Source: Asanoa ishikariensis (lineage in GTDB: Bacteria; Actinomycetota; Actinomycetes; Mycobacteriales; Micromonosporaceae). From it: a stretch of 64,000 nt of DNA. Of the stretch, positions 33,441 to 44,141 are shown piece after piece. Below the pieces are notes generated by a model. The model worked only from the letters and a program-made list of their open reading frames with translations, had not been told where the DNA came from and made no database searches. Every line of letters begins with the position of its first letter. Positions within the stretch are counted from its first letter, which is position 1. The translations under genes and the position numbers were made by a program. Location: contig NZ_FNQB01000001.1 of NCBI RefSeq assembly GCF_900107455.1, positions 2,542,001-2,606,000 of the forward strand, written 5' to 3'.

Positions 33441-36400
33441 GCCGGTCCGCATCGCGTCGAGGCGCCGGGCCAGGTCCGGACGTGCGGCCAACGTGTCGGC
33501 CCAGTTCTCCATCCGTGCGTTCTCGACGAGCAGGCCGCCCGCGAACCCGAGCTCATGGAAACGCACCACCGCCTCGATGACGAGGAGGTCCCTGGGCGGG
33601 CTCAAGACGTACGCGTAGCTCCGCACATAGCGGGAGAGGATTCCGAAGAGGATCGGGTCGGTCTCGCGATCCCGTCCGATCAACGCCAGCAGGCATCTGA
33701 CGAACGGGTTCGGCAGGGACTCCTGGAACTCGAGGTCAGGGTCCGCCGCGAGCCTTCGCACCACTTCCGTGGCGAGCGCCGCCGGGGCGTGGTCGTCGGT
33801 CGTGATCCGGTCGAGGAGCAACCTGGCGAAGTCCAACCGCTGCTGGCTGCCCCACATCGGCCAGTCGTAGGTCGCGGCCATGGCAGCCCGTTCGTACGCC
33901 ACCTGCCGTTCGCCGGAAGTGAGCTCTCGCGTCGGGATCAGCCAGGCGTCCAGCAGCAGGTGCGCGGCGGATGACCGGTTGTCGGGGGACCAGACCGCGA
34001 AGCTGTGCAGGCTCACGCCGAGCGGGCGCACCAGCGGTTCGATCGCGTGGCCGATGACGTCGTCGATGCGCTCGCACTCGAAACGAGCCCGGCTGAGGAA
34101 CGCGTCCGGGCCGTCGTTCCAGTGCGTGAAGGCGTGGTCTCCGCGGGCGTCGCCGGGCGGGACGTCGTATGTCCAGTATGGATCGAGGCTCGGCGGGTCC
34201 TGCTCGCCGGCCCAGGTGAGACGGAGCTCGCGGCGGCCGTCGCTCCAGCCGCGTTCGACGCGGACGACCGCGACCAAACTGCCCCACGGATCGGCGGCGA
34301 GCTGGGAACGCCACAGCAGGGCCTGGCGGCGCCAGGTGTCCACCACGTCGGCGCCGGCGGGGCAGAGCCGCGAGTACCGGACCTCCCGGACCGCGCACAG
34401 TTGCAGCAGCACGAGGTTCGCGCTGTACGCGGCGAACCGGGCCGCGTCCGGCAGGCGTTGGGGGCGGTAGTCGCCGTAGCGACGGGCGGCGGGGGCCGTT
34501 CCGGCCGCCAGGTACAGGCGGGTCGTGAGGCCGGCCAACCCGTCGTCCGTGGCGAGCTTCTCCTCGATGAAGCCAGGGATGGCCGTCGAGAAGGTCAGCG
34601 GTGTGTAGGAGAGCAGCGCGTGCAGCAGGTCGTCGTCGACCGGCGCCGCGGCCAGCGGCATCATGGTCGCCTTCTCCTGTGCCGCCAGGTTCTGGAGGAC
34701 CTGGCAGGTGAGGCGGGCGACCAGGAACTCGCCGAAGGTCGCGTGCAGGAACTCGTACGTCTCGCGGCGGTCGTCGGCACCGGCCTCCGCCCGCGCGCGG
34801 TGCACGAAGAAGAACCGGCCGACCATCAACTCCGCGGCACGCAGCGGGACGCGCAGGTCCGTGCCCGGCGTCGGCACCCGGGGGATGCCGAACAACGCCG
34901 GGAGGTCCGACTGCAGCTCCTCCTGCGTGACCCAGAGGTTGCCGCGGTTGTGCATCGCGAAGGCCACGACCGACAGCGTGCGCAGCTCCTCCTCGACGGC
35001 GACGCGTAGGTCGGCTTCGGACAGGCCCGCGCGATGCTTCTCGATCTCGCGGCGGGCGAACGTGGTGAGCAGGCGTTCGTAGAGCTCGTACCGCCCGATG
35101 TCCGGACCGAGCTTCTGCAACGCGTTGCTGTCCGCGTCGTAGATCGCGAGCATCAGCAGGAGCAGCGGCTGCCGCCAGGTCGCGCTGGGCCAGGACGGAA
35201 CCGGCCGACAGCGGTGCGACGCCCGCGGAGCGGAACGACGCCGCGTTGAGGCCGTTCCATAGGTCCAGCCACGCCTCGATCCTCGGCTCGTCGAACGGCT
35301 CCAGCCGGAGCAGAACCGTTCCGGTGGGCACGTACGCCCGGTCGGCGACCGCCGTGCGGCTCGTGACCACCACGGCGACGGGCCGGCCCCGGACCTCCTC
35401 CAGGCGTTGGAAATCGGCCACTTTCCGCAGGTAGTCCGTGTGACTGACGCCGACCGCCTGGAGCAGCTCGTCGAAGCCGTCGAGCAGCACGACCGGCAGG
35501 GCGCCGCCGGCCGAGGCCGCGAGGGTCGACCACTCCAGCCGTTCGCCGGTAGTCTTCCGGATCGCCTGTTCGAGCTGTTCGTGCAGGTCGGCGGCCGCGT
35601 GCACGTCCCGCAAGGGCACCCGGACCGGCATGAAGTCCGCCGGTGGCAGACGGGCGGCGAGCACCTTGGTGAGAACCGACTTCCCGGAGCCTGGCTGGCC
35701 GAGCACGAGCAGCGGAGCCGTGAGAGCGGTCCTGGAGGTGAGGTGCCCGACGAGGAACTCGTCGAAGTCGTCGCGGATCTCGTGCCGTTCCCACCAGCCT
35801 TCCTCGTTCGGCTTGTCGGCCGAGTCGGCGTCACCGACCCGGAACCGCGGCGCGAGGTAGGCGGTGCCGAGCGTGGGCACCTTGAGGTTGTCGGGCACGT
35901 CGCCGCCGGTCACAACGGGAAGATCCAGCTCCGCCCGATAGACGCGGGCGAGCGCGCTTCGCCGGGCGTCGGGGGAGTCGCCGGTGGAGCTTCGGGTCAA
36001 CGCGTCCTCAAGCCGTTCCAGTCCGGCCCGCAGCGCCCGTACCTCTGTGCGGGTCTGCGTGTGCTGGCCCAGATTGATCCAGAAGCCGACCTCCGGGAAG
36101 TCCACGACGAGCTGCCGCAGGAGCTCGGAGTACCGGCGACAGGCGGCCTCGGGCAGCGCTTCGAGCCGCGTCGGGAAATCCCTCTCGTCGCGCCCGGGCA
36201 ACCGTTCCCACACCGCGAGCTGGCTGACGAAAAGGCGCAGGTTCACGCACATGTCCTCGTAGAAGACCGCCACGACCCGCAGGTTGCTGTCATGGCCGAA
36301 GTGGGCCAACGGAATCGGCGGTTCGGAGGTGAACAGCTCACGGAAGGCACGGCCCGTGGCGATCGTCAACTGTTCGCCCGGGGTCAGCTCGAGGTCGGCG

Positions 36401-36714
36401 GCGGAGAAAGGAAGGTCGGCCTCGTGCAGCGCCTCGAAGAACGCCGCGACGACGATCACCGTGTGGGCGGCCTCGAAGCGTTGGGTGCGGTCGTAGCGGG
36501 ACAGGCCGCTGCGGCGTTCCGATGCCTTCCGGACAAGCTCGTGCGACAGGCGGATGAACTCGGACTTGGCGTCGAACAGGCTCAGCACCCCGGGTGCGGG
36601 AACCGACAGGCCGAGCAGGAGGCCGCCGGTGACCAGGTCGAGGGCCTTGACCAACTTGCTCTCGCCGCCGCCGAGGAGGCGTGCCGCGTACGCGTAGGTC
36701 AGCTTTTCCGCCAC
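33405..36714 (-). pseudogene. NACHT-domain NTPase, frameshifted
   Basis: Two frames together encode one protein of about 1100 residues. The first (36714 to about 35175) has an N-terminal helical domain of the NNH7 type (KLTYAYAARLLGGGESKLVK), the NACHT Walker A LVLGQPGSGKSVLTKVL and Walker B LPVVLLDGFDELLQAVG. At about 35175 the homologous sequence jumps frame: VLAQRDL continues as RQPLLLLMLAIYDADSNAL in the other frame, down to 33405. No slippery run is visible, so it is a mutation, or an assembly error of one extra or two missing bases. The first frame stays open to 33736 with junk sequence. Bacterial NACHT proteins are antiphage sensors. GTG start 6 bases after CATAGT; it overlaps the MFS stop by 16 bp. 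Confidence 0.75.
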
Positions 36715-37901
36715 CCGTCGACTATGGACCAGGCGGTGTGGGCCGGAGAAGTCCCCTTTCCGGCACCGACGGCCCACACGGTCAGGGCCGCGACGCTCGT
36801 CAACAGGCCCGCCGTGGTGACGGCCGGCCAGCCGCCCACCGGCCAGAGGGCGGTGGCGAGCGCGGAACCAAGCGCGCCGCCGGCGAAGCAGGCCACGACG
36901 TACGCCGTGTTCAGGCGGCTGCGGGCCGTCTCCGAGACCGCGAGGATCCGGATCTGGTTGAGGATCGATGCGCTCTGGAAGGCCACGTCCAGCGCGACGA
37001 TCGCCACGACCAGCAGCACCGCGGAATCGCCGGCGACGGCGGCCACCCCGAAGGCGACCAGGATGACCAGCCACGCGGCCCCGGTCGCGGGGACGGAGCG
37101 GCCCGCGTCGTGCAGGCGGCCGGCGTTGCGGGCGGCGACCGCGCCGGCCAGGCCGGCCAGCCCGAACAGGCCGATGACCGAGACCGGGTAGTCGAACGGC
37201 GGGGCGCTCAGCAGGAACGTCAGCGCCGTCCAGAACATGACGAAGGCCGCGAAGCCAAGAGCGGTCAGGGCCAGCGTCCAGCGGACCGTGCGGTCGCCGA
37301 ACGCCACCGCGGGGATCGAGGCGATCAGCTCCGGGTACCTGATGGTCTGCTTCGGCGGCAGGGGCGGCAACGCGCGGTGCAGGACCACCGCGAGGGTCGC
37401 CGTGGCCAGGGCCGCGACGGCGAAGACCGCGCGCCAGCCCGCGGCGGCGGCGAGCAGGCCGCTGATCGTGCGGGCGGCGAGAATGCCGGTCAGCACTCCC
37501 GACACGACCGTGCCGACCACCTGGCCCCGGCGTTCCGGCTGCGCCAGGTCGCTGGCCAGCGGGATCAGGATGGGTGCGGCCATGGTGGTCAGACCGAGCA
37601 GCGTGGTGGCGACCAGCAGGACGCCGATCGTCGGCGCCACCGCGCATGCCAGCAGCGCGGCCGTGCAGCAGAACAGCAGGGCGGGCAGCAGGCGGCGGCG
37701 GTCGCGCACGTCGCCGAGCGGGACGATCAGCAGCACGGCGACCGCATAGCCGAGTTGGGTGGTGGTGACGAGCCACCCCGCGGTCGCGGTGGAGACCGAC
37801 AGGTCGTCGGCGATCAGGTGGAGCAGCGGCTGCGCCCAGTAGAGGTTGCCGACCGCCACGCCGGCCGTGACGGCGAACAGGACGGTCAGGCGGCGCGTCA
37901 T
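36699..37901 (-). CDS. MFS transporter, tandem paralogue 1
   Basis: The 400-residue, 12-helix DHA-type drug/sugar efflux protein begins MTRRLTVLFAVTAGVAVGNL. It has the loop 2-3 motif PLGDVRDRRRLLP and the family landmark GNLYWAQPLL. It is the most divergent of three tandem copies. Its ATG overlaps the TGA of copy 2 (ATGA), so the two are translationally coupled. The NACHT gene starts inside its last codons. The substrate is unknown. Confidence 0.87.
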   Translation of the reverse strand: MTRRLTVLFAVTAGVAVGNLYWAQPLLHLIADDLSVSTATAGWLVTTTQLGYAVAVLLIVPLGDVRDRRRLLPALLFCCTAALLACAVAPTIGVLLVATTLLGLTTMAAPILIPLASDLAQPERRGQVVGTVVSGVLTGILAARTISGLLAAAAGWRAVFAVAALATATLAVVLHRALPPLPPKQTIRYPELIASIPAVAFGDRTVRWTLALTALGFAAFVMFWTALTFLLSAPPFDYPVSVIGLFGLAGLAGAVAARNAGRLHDAGRSVPATGAAWLVILVAFGVAAVAGDSAVLLVVAIVALDVAFQSASILNQIRILAVSETARSRLNTAYVVACFAGGALGSALATALWPVGGWPAVTTAGLLTSVAALTVWAVGAGKGTSPAHTAWSIVDGWRKS

Positions 37902-39094
37902 CGGGTCGCGGTGGCCACGACGAGGGCGCTGCGGCGGCCGGCCGCCCAGACGGTCAGCGCGAAGCAGCTCAACACGACGCCGGTGGTGGTCACCGCGGAC
38001 CAACCGCCGGCCGTCCACAGTGTGGTCGCGGCCGCCGAGCCGAGGGCGGCGCCGACGAAGTTGCTGACCACGTACGCCGTGTTGATCCGGCTGCGGGCCT
38101 CGTGGGAGACGGCGAAGACCCTGGTCTGGTTGAGGATGGCGAGTGTCTGCAGCGCGGCGTCCAGGGCGACGACCACGACGAGCACGAGGGTGACCGATCG
38201 GCCCGCGAAACCAGCGACCACGAACGCGACGAGTACGAGGAGCCAGGCGGCGCCGGTGGCGGGCAGCGACCAACCCCGGTCGTGCAGGCTGCCGGCGCGC
38301 TGCGCGGCGATCACGCTGGCCAGGCCGGCGAGTCCGAAGAGGCCGATGACGGAGACCGGGTAGCTGAACGGCGGTGCGGACAGCAGGAACGTCAATGCCG
38401 TCCAGAACATCGAGAACGCCGCGAAGCCGGTCGCGCCGAGGACCAACGTCCAGCGCACCGTGCGCTCGCGGAAGGCGACCGTCGCGACCGACGCGATCAG
38501 GGCGGGATACGGCAGGTGGGCCTTCGGCTTCAGCGGCGGGAGGGCCCGGAACAGCAGGACGGCGAACAGGACCGCGACGACCGCGGCCATGGCGAAGATG
38601 GCCCGCCAGCCGGCGGCATCGGCGACCAGGCCGCTCACCGTACGCGAGGCGAGGATGCCCGTGAGGATGCCGGACGCGACGACGCCGACCACCTGGCCCC
38701 GGCGTTCCGGCGGAGCCAGGTCGCTGGCCAGCGGGGTGAGGAGCTGGCCCGACACCGTCGTCAGCCCGACCAGGGTGACGGCGGCCAGCAACAGGCCGAT
38801 GGTCGGCGCGAGGGCGCAGAACAGCAGCGCGACCGCGGAGCAGAGCAGCATCGCCGGCACCAGCCGGCGGCGGTCGAGGATGTCGCCGAGCGGCACGACG
38901 AACAGGACGCCGACGGCGTAGCCGACCTGGGTGGCGGTGACCAACCAGCCCGCGCCGGTGGTGGACGCGCCCAGATCCTCGGCGATTACGTCGAGCAGCG
39001 GCTGCGCCCAGTAGAGGTTGCCGACGGCGGCACCGGCGGTCACGGCGAACAGGAACGTCAGTCGGCGGTCCATGACCGGCGGCGAGGGTTGCAC
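37898..39094 (-). CDS. MFS transporter, tandem paralogue 2
   Basis: The 398-residue 12-helix exporter is clearly paralogous to its two neighbours, sharing GNLYWAQPLLDVIAEDL, FWTALTFLLSAPPFSYPVSV and RSRINTAYVVSNF. The GTG at 39094 is preferred because GAGCAT lies 6 bases upstream, the same arrangement as copy 3; an ATG seven codons later is possible. It is the middle gene of a three-gene tandem array and is coupled to copy 1 by an ATGA overlap. Confidence 0.87.
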   Translation of the reverse strand: MQPSPPVMDRRLTFLFAVTAGAAVGNLYWAQPLLDVIAEDLGASTTGAGWLVTATQVGYAVGVLFVVPLGDILDRRRLVPAMLLCSAVALLFCALAPTIGLLLAAVTLVGLTTVSGQLLTPLASDLAPPERRGQVVGVVASGILTGILASRTVSGLVADAAGWRAIFAMAAVVAVLFAVLLFRALPPLKPKAHLPYPALIASVATVAFRERTVRWTLVLGATGFAAFSMFWTALTFLLSAPPFSYPVSVIGLFGLAGLASVIAAQRAGSLHDRGWSLPATGAAWLLVLVAFVVAGFAGRSVTLVLVVVVALDAALQTLAILNQTRVFAVSHEARSRINTAYVVSNFVGAALGSAAATTLWTAGGWSAVTTTGVVLSCFALTVWAAGRRSALVVATATR

Positions 39095-39136
39095 CCCGCC
39101 ATGCTCGCCTGCTGGCCCCCGACATGAAAAGGCCTT

Positions 39137-40309
39137 TCACGCGTGGGACAGCGTCACGAGTGCACCCCGGCGGCCGGCCGCCCAGACGGTCAGGGCCAGA
39201 CCGGACAGCGCGATGCCGGCCGTCGTGATCGCTGGCCAACCACCGGCGGACCACAGCACCGTCGCCGCCGCCGAGCCGAGACCGCCGCCGATGAAGTTGC
39301 TGACGACGAAGGCCGTGTTGATGCGGCTGCGGGCGTCGTGGGAGATGTCGAAGAGGCGGGCGCGGTTGAGCAGCGAAGCGGTCTGCAGGGCCGCGTCGAG
39401 GGCGACGATCCCGACCACCAGCAGGACGATGGAGCGGCCCGCGAGACCCACCAGGACGAACGACAGCAGGGCCAGCAGCCATGCGGCGCCGGTGGCCGGG
39501 AGGGACCAGCCGCGGTCGTGCAGGCGGCCGCCGCGCTGGCCGGCGAGCACCCCGGACAGGCCCGCGAGGCCGAACAGGCCGATGACCGTGGCGGAGTAGT
39601 CGAACGGGGGTGAGCTGAGCCGGAACGTCAGCGCCGTCCAGAACATCGCGAACACCGCGAAGCCGGTCGCGCCCAGCACCAGCGTCCAGCGGACCGCGCG
39701 TTCGCGCAGGGCGACCGTGGCCACCGATGCGATCAGGGCCGGGTAGGGCAGCGCGGTCTTGGGCGCCAGCGGAGGGAGGGCCCGAAAGAGCAGAGCGGCG
39801 AGCAGCACCACGACCACCGCGGCGCAGACGTAGATGGTGCGCCAGCCGGCGCTGCCGGCGACGAGGCCGCTGATCGTGCGGGCGGCGAGGATGCCGGTCA
39901 GGATGCCCGAACCGACCTTGCCCACCACCTCGCCGCGCTGCGTCGGAGAGGCCAGGTCGCCGGCCAGCGGCGTGAGGATCTGGCCCGCGACCGTGGTCAG
40001 GCCGAGCAGGGCGATCGCCGCGAGCAGGACACCCATCGTGGGCGCGACCGCGCAGAGCAGCAATGCCACGGACGAGCACAGCAGCATTCCGGGTACGAGC
40101 CTGCGCCGGTCGACCACATCCCCGAGCGGGACGATGAGCAGGACGCCGACGGCGTACCCGACCTGGGTCGCGGTGATGAGCCAGCCGGCACGGGACGGCG
40201 ACGCGTGCAGGTCGTCGGCGACCAGGTCCAGCAGGGGCTGCGCCCAGTAGAGGTTTCCGATCGCGACGCCGGCGGCCACGGCGAACAGGAACGTCAGTCG
40301 CCGGGACAC
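39137..40309 (-). CDS. MFS transporter, tandem paralogue 3
   Basis: The 390-residue 12-helix exporter is the promoter-proximal copy of the array. Motifs are the same as copy 2, with PLGDVVDRRRLVP in loop 2-3. The GTG start is 6 bases after GAGCAT, and its upstream bases resemble those of copy 2, so the duplication included the promoter. Separated from copy 2 by 42 bp, and from the sucB end by a bidirectional terminator. Confidence 0.87.
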   Translation of the reverse strand: MSRRLTFLFAVAAGVAIGNLYWAQPLLDLVADDLHASPSRAGWLITATQVGYAVGVLLIVPLGDVVDRRRLVPGMLLCSSVALLLCAVAPTMGVLLAAIALLGLTTVAGQILTPLAGDLASPTQRGEVVGKVGSGILTGILAARTISGLVAGSAGWRTIYVCAAVVVVLLAALLFRALPPLAPKTALPYPALIASVATVALRERAVRWTLVLGATGFAVFAMFWTALTFRLSSPPFDYSATVIGLFGLAGLSGVLAGQRGGRLHDRGWSLPATGAAWLLALLSFVLVGLAGRSIVLLVVGIVALDAALQTASLLNRARLFDISHDARSRINTAFVVSNFIGGGLGSAAATVLWSAGGWPAITTAGIALSGLALTVWAAGRRGALVTLSHA

Positions 40310-40340
40310 CCGGACATGCTCGCGCGTACCCCGGGAAAGC

Positions 40341-40368
40341 GAAAGGCCCGGCCGAAGCCGGGCCTTTC
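40341..40368. terminator. Bidirectional terminator downstream of sucB
   Basis: GAAAGGCCCGGC (40341-40352) and GCCGGGCCTTTC (40357-40368) form a perfect 12-bp stem with a CGAA tetraloop, 14 bases past the sucB stop. Confidence 0.85.
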
Positions 40369-40381
40369 ACGAAACGACAGC

Positions 40382-42193
40382 TCAGGCGAGACCGAGGTCC
40401 GCCTCGAAGTTGCCGGCCTCCAGCCGCTCCTTGATCGCGGTCAGGAAGCGGGCCGCGTCGGCGCCGTCGACGATCCGGTGGTCGTACGACAGCGAGAGGT
40501 AGACCATCGAGCGCGGGACGATGACCTCGCCCAGGTCGGGGTCGTTGATGACGGCCGCCCGCTTGACCACCGCGCCGGTGCCCAGGATGGCGACCTGGGG
40601 CTGGTTGATGATCGGGGTGTCGATCAGCGCGCCGCGGCTGCCGGTGTTGGTCAGCGTGAACGTGCCGCCGGACAGCTCGTCCGGGCTGATCTTGTTGGTG
40701 CGGGTGCGGTCGGCCACGTCGGCGATCCGCTTGGCCAGCCCGGCCAGGTTGAGGTCGCCCGCGTCCTTGATGACCGGGACGACCAGGCCCTTCTCGGTGT
40801 CGACCGCGACCGCCAGGTGCTCGGCGTCGTAGTAGGTGACCTCGCCGGCCTCCATGTCGATCTTCGAGTTGACCGACGGGTGGGTGCGCAGGGCCTCCAC
40901 CGACGCGAGCGCGAAGAACGGCAGGAACGACAGCTTGACGCCGTGCTGCTGCAGGAAGTCGTTCTTGGCCCGCTGGCGCAACTGCGCGATGCGGGTCACG
41001 TCGACCTCGACGACCGTGGTGAGCTGGGCCGAGACCTGCAGCGACTCGACCATGCGGGTCGCGATCGTGCGGCGGATGCGGGACAGCTTCTCGACCCGGC
41101 CGCGCAGCGGGCTCGGAGCCGCCTTGGCGGCGGGTGCGGCGGCCGGCTTGGCGGCGGCAGCCGGGGCGGGAGCGGCCGCGCGGGCCTCCGCCTCGGCCTT
41201 GGCCTTGGCAGCGGCGTCGAGCACGTCCTGCTTGCGGATGCGGCCACCGACGCCGGTGCCGCTGAGCGTCGACAGGTCGACGCCCTGGTCGCTGGCGAGC
41301 TTGCGGACCAGCGGGGTCACGTAGCCGTTGCTCTCGTCGCCGCTGGGAGCGGCGGACGGTGCCGGGCGGGCCGGAGCGGCCGCGGCCGGGGCGGGCTCGC
41401 GGGCCGGCGCCTGCCGAGGAGCCGGAGCCTTCGCCGGAGCGGGCTCGGGGGCCTTCTGCGCCGCGGGTGCGGGCTCCTCCTTGGGCTTCGCCTCCGGCTG
41501 CACGGTCTCCGTCGGCGCGGGAGCACCGCCACCGGCGGACCCGGCCGCACCGATCAGCGCGAGCACGGCGCCGACGTCGGCGGTCTCGTCCTGGGGGACC
41601 TTGATCTCGAGCAGCGTGCCGGCGACGGGCGACGGGATCTCGGTGTCGACCTTGTCGGTCGAGACCTCGAGCAGCGGCTCGTCGACGTCGACGGTGTCGC
41701 CGACCTCCTTGAGCCAGCGGGTGACCGTGCCCTCGGTGACGCTCTCGCCGAGCGCCGGCATCGTGAGCGCGGTGGAATCGCCACCGGCGGACCCGGAGTC
41801 GCCGGACGCGGCCGCCGGCTGCGGCTCGGGCTCTTCGGCCGGCTCGGCCTCGGGCTCCACGGCCTCGGGCTCCACGGCCTCGGGCTCAGCGGCCGCGGCG
41901 GGTGCCGCCTGCTCCGCCGGAGCCGACTCCTGAGCCGGGGCAGCGGCGCCATCGCCGTCGCCGTCGATCACCGCGAGCTCGCTGCCCACGTCGGCGGTCT
42001 CGTCCTCGCGGACGACGATCCGGCTGAGCACGCCGGCGGCGGGCGACGGGATCTCGGTGTCGACCTTGTCGGTGGAGACCTCCAGCAACGGCTCATCGAC
42101 CTCGACGGTGTCACCCTCCTGCTTCAACCAGCGGGTGACCGTGCCCTCGGTGACGCTCTCGCCGAGGCGAGGCATGGTGACCGATACCGGCAT
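40382..42193 (-). CDS. sucB: 2-oxoglutarate dehydrogenase E2 (dihydrolipoamide succinyltransferase)
   Basis: The 603-residue acyltransferase core of a 2-oxo acid dehydrogenase has two lipoyl domains (about 2-76 and 118-192), each with the lipoylated lysine in [15 protein letters not shown] peripheral-subunit-binding domain ([20 protein letters not shown], about 268-305) and the catalytic domain with [12 protein letters not shown] near the C-terminus follow. Long Ala/Pro/Glu linkers join them. Two lipoyl domains is the actinobacterial pattern, where one E2 may serve both 2-oxoglutarate and pyruvate complexes. AGGAGT precedes the ATG. lpdA lies 37 bp upstream on the same strand, so they form an operon. 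Confidence 0.96.
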   Translation of the reverse strand: MPVSVTMPRLGESVTEGTVTRWLKQEGDTVEVDEPLLEVSTDKVDTEIPSPAAGVLSRIVVREDETADVGSELAVIDGDGDGAAAPAQESAPAEQAAPAAAAEPEAVEPEAVEPEAEPAEEPEPQPAAASGDSGSAGGDSTALTMPALGESVTEGTVTRWLKEVGDTVDVDEPLLEVSTDKVDTEIPSPVAGTLLEIKVPQDETADVGAVLALIGAAGSAGGGAPAPTETVQPEAKPKEEPAPAAQKAPEPAPAKAPAPRQAPAREPAPAAAAPARPAPSAAPSGDESNGYVTPLVRKLASDQGVDLSTLSGTGVGGRIRKQDVLDAAAKAKAEAEARAAAPAPAAAAKPAAAPAAKAAPSPLRGRVEKLSRIRRTIATRMVESLQVSAQLTTVVEVDVTRIAQLRQRAKNDFLQQHGVKLSFLPFFALASVEALRTHPSVNSKIDMEAGEVTYYDAEHLAVAVDTEKGLVVPVIKDAGDLNLAGLAKRIADVADRTRTNKISPDELSGGTFTLTNTGSRGALIDTPIINQPQVAILGTGAVVKRAAVINDPDLGEVIVPRSMVYLSLSYDHRIVDGADAARFLTAIKERLEAGNFEADLGLA

Positions 42194-42229
42194 CTCTCTC
42201 AGGACTCCTTTGTCGTGCGACCGAGGTCG

Positions 42230-43627
42230 TCAGGCGTGCGCGTGCAGCGGCTTGCCGGCCAGGGCGAGGTGGGCCTCGCCGAGTGCCTCCGACTGCGTCG
42301 GGTGCGGATGGATGAGCTGGGCGACCTCGGCCGGGTAGGCCTCCCAGTTGTAGATCAGCTGCGCCTCGGCGATCAACTCGCCGACCCGTGCGCCGACCAT
42401 GTGAATACCCACAACGGGCCCGTCGTCCACCCGGATGACCTTGATGAACCCCTGGGTCTTGAGGATCGCGCTGCGGCCGTTGCCGCCGAGGTTGTAGTTG
42501 TAGGCGGTGACCTTGTCGTCGCCGTAGCGCTCCTTGGCCTTGGCCTCGGTGAGCCCGACGGACGCGAGCTCCGGGTCGGAGTAGGTGACCCGGGGGATGC
42601 CGGCCTCGTCGATGACCGGCGGGTTGAGCCCGGCGATCTCCTCGGCCACGAAGATGCCCTGCTGGAAGCCGCGGTGGGCGAGCTGCAGGCCGGGCACGAT
42701 GTCGCCGACGGCGTAGACGTTGGGGACGCTGGTGCGCAGGCGCTCGTCGGTGGTGACGAAGCCGCGGTCGAGCGTGACGCCCTGCTCCGCGTAGCCGAGG
42801 TTGGCGGTCGTCGGGCCACGGCCGACGGCGACCAGCATGATCTCGGCCTCGATGGTCTCGCCGCCCGCCAGCGTCGCGCGTACGCCGTTCTCGGTGCGCT
42901 CGACCTTCTCGAAGGGCTTGCCGACCTTGAAGTTGATGCCGCGCTTGCGGTAGGCCCGCTCCAGCGCCTTGGACAGGTCCTCGTCCTCGGCGGCGACCAG
43001 GCGGGGCAGTGCCTCGACGATCGTCACCTCGGCGCCGAAGGACTTCCAGGCGCTGGCGAACTCGACGCCGATGACGCCGCCGCCCAGCACGATCGCGGAG
43101 GTGGGCACCCGGTCGAGGGTGAGCGCGTGCTCGCTGGAGATGACCCGCTTGCCGTCGAGCTCGAGGCCCGGCAGGCTCCGCGAGTAGGAGCCCGTCGCGA
43201 GGATGACGTTGCGCCCGGTGTAGCGGGTGCCGTCGACCTCCACGGCGTTCGGGGCCACGAGCGTGCCGTGACCCTCGACGTACGTGATGAGCTTGGAGCC
43301 CTTGACCAGGCCCTGGAGGCCCTTGTAAAGGCGGCTGACGACGCCGTCCTTGTAGGTGTTGACGCCGGCCATGTCGACGCCGAGCAGCTCGGCCTTGACG
43401 CCGAACGCCTCGGACTCGCGGGTCTGGTCGGCGATCTCGCCGGCGTGCAGCAGCGCCTTGGTCGGGATGCAGCCCCGGTGCAGGCAGGTGCCGCCGAGCT
43501 TGTCCTTCTCGATCAGCACCACGGACAGGTCGAGTTGTGCGGCACGCAGCGCTGCCGCGTAGCCGCCGCTGCCACCTCCGAGGATCACGACGTCGAAGGT
43601 TGCGTCGTTCGGCTGGCTCACAGTCAT
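42230..43627 (-). CDS. lpdA: Dihydrolipoyl dehydrogenase (E3)
   Basis: This FAD/NAD enzyme reoxidises dihydrolipoyl groups of SucB and of the glycine cleavage system. The 465-residue protein shows the FAD-binding GGGSGGYAAALRAAQ, the redox disulfide C48-L-H-R-G-C53, a second Rossmann GGGVIGVEFA, and the active-site HPHPTQSEAL at the C-terminus. ATG at 43627 is listed; the GTG two codons later has the better-spaced GGGAG and may be the real start. The 65 upstream codons in frame are not homologous. First gene of the lpdA-sucB operon. Confidence 0.95.
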   Translation of the reverse strand: MTVSQPNDATFDVVILGGGSGGYAAALRAAQLDLSVVLIEKDKLGGTCLHRGCIPTKALLHAGEIADQTRESEAFGVKAELLGVDMAGVNTYKDGVVSRLYKGLQGLVKGSKLITYVEGHGTLVAPNAVEVDGTRYTGRNVILATGSYSRSLPGLELDGKRVISSEHALTLDRVPTSAIVLGGGVIGVEFASAWKSFGAEVTIVEALPRLVAAEDEDLSKALERAYRKRGINFKVGKPFEKVERTENGVRATLAGGETIEAEIMLVAVGRGPTTANLGYAEQGVTLDRGFVTTDERLRTSVPNVYAVGDIVPGLQLAHRGFQQGIFVAEEIAGLNPPVIDEAGIPRVTYSDPELASVGLTEAKAKERYGDDKVTAYNYNLGGNGRSAILKTQGFIKVIRVDDGPVVGIHMVGARVGELIAEAQLIYNWEAYPAEVAQLIHPHPTQSEALGEAHLALAGKPLHAHA

Positions 43628-43761
43628 CTCCCAGGTCGCGCGGTCTACCTCGGCCATCTTGTCACTTGTGGAGCCAGGCCGCGTAACGAGGTACCCGCCG
43701 ATGTGGCGTTGGGACGTACGCTTGCCGCAGTCTTCGATGTCCGTTTCGTAGGGGAGGGTCG

Positions 43762-44085
43762 GTGTCCTGGTTCCGACGGCGGAAGGCAACGCCCGGTCGG
43801 CAGTCGGGAAGGCCGACCGCACAGGCCGATCTCGACCATCTTGAGAACTTTGTCCGCTCCCGCCGCGGCGTCGAGGCGTTCATCGAGCCGAAGACGACGG
43901 TCACGGAGACCACAGTGATGCTGATCGCACACGACGGCGAGTGGACCCGGCGCCGCGTCGAGGGCCCTGAGGGTGCCCGTCGTTTCGCGCACCGGATGGC
44001 GATCCCCATTTACGACGTGCGACTGGTCGGATACCCGCAGCGCATGCGTGACTACAACGAGCGACGTAAGCGCGCCGCCAACTGA
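43762..44085 (+). CDS. Conserved actinobacterial protein (107 aa)
   Basis: The 107-residue protein has a basic N-terminus (MSWFRRRKATPGRQ), a helix DLDHLENFVRSRRGVEAFIEP, and the beta-strand region TETTVMLIAHDGEWTRRRVEG. It ends RMRDYNERRKRAAN. This conserved small protein is typically encoded divergently from lpdA in actinomycetes; function unknown. The GTG start has GGGGAGG 5 bases upstream. Confidence 0.8.
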   Translation: MSWFRRRKATPGRQSGRPTAQADLDHLENFVRSRRGVEAFIEPKTTVTETTVMLIAHDGEWTRRRVEGPEGARRFAHRMAIPIYDVRLVGYPQRMRDYNERRKRAAN

Positions 44086-44092
44086 CCTGAGC

Positions 44093-44129
44093 GAGAAAGG
44101 CCCCACCGCGTACGCGATGGGGCCTTCTC
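44093..44129. terminator. Bidirectional terminator between the 107-aa gene and pepA
   Basis: GAGA-a-AGGCCCCA pairs with TGGGGCCTTCTC (one bulged A) around a 12-base loop, between two convergent stop codons. Confidence 0.85.
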
Positions 44130-44141
44130 ACTTGAGTCCGC

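Noticed and set aside
35170-35180. Programmed ribosomal frameshift in the NACHT gene
   Set aside because: There is no slippery heptamer, no adjacent stop codon in the first frame and no obvious stimulatory structure, so mutation or assembly error is simpler.
40205-43918. A 1237-codon plus-strand frame across sucB and lpdA
   Set aside because: It is antisense to two confidently identified genes and crosses the perfect terminator at 40341-40368.
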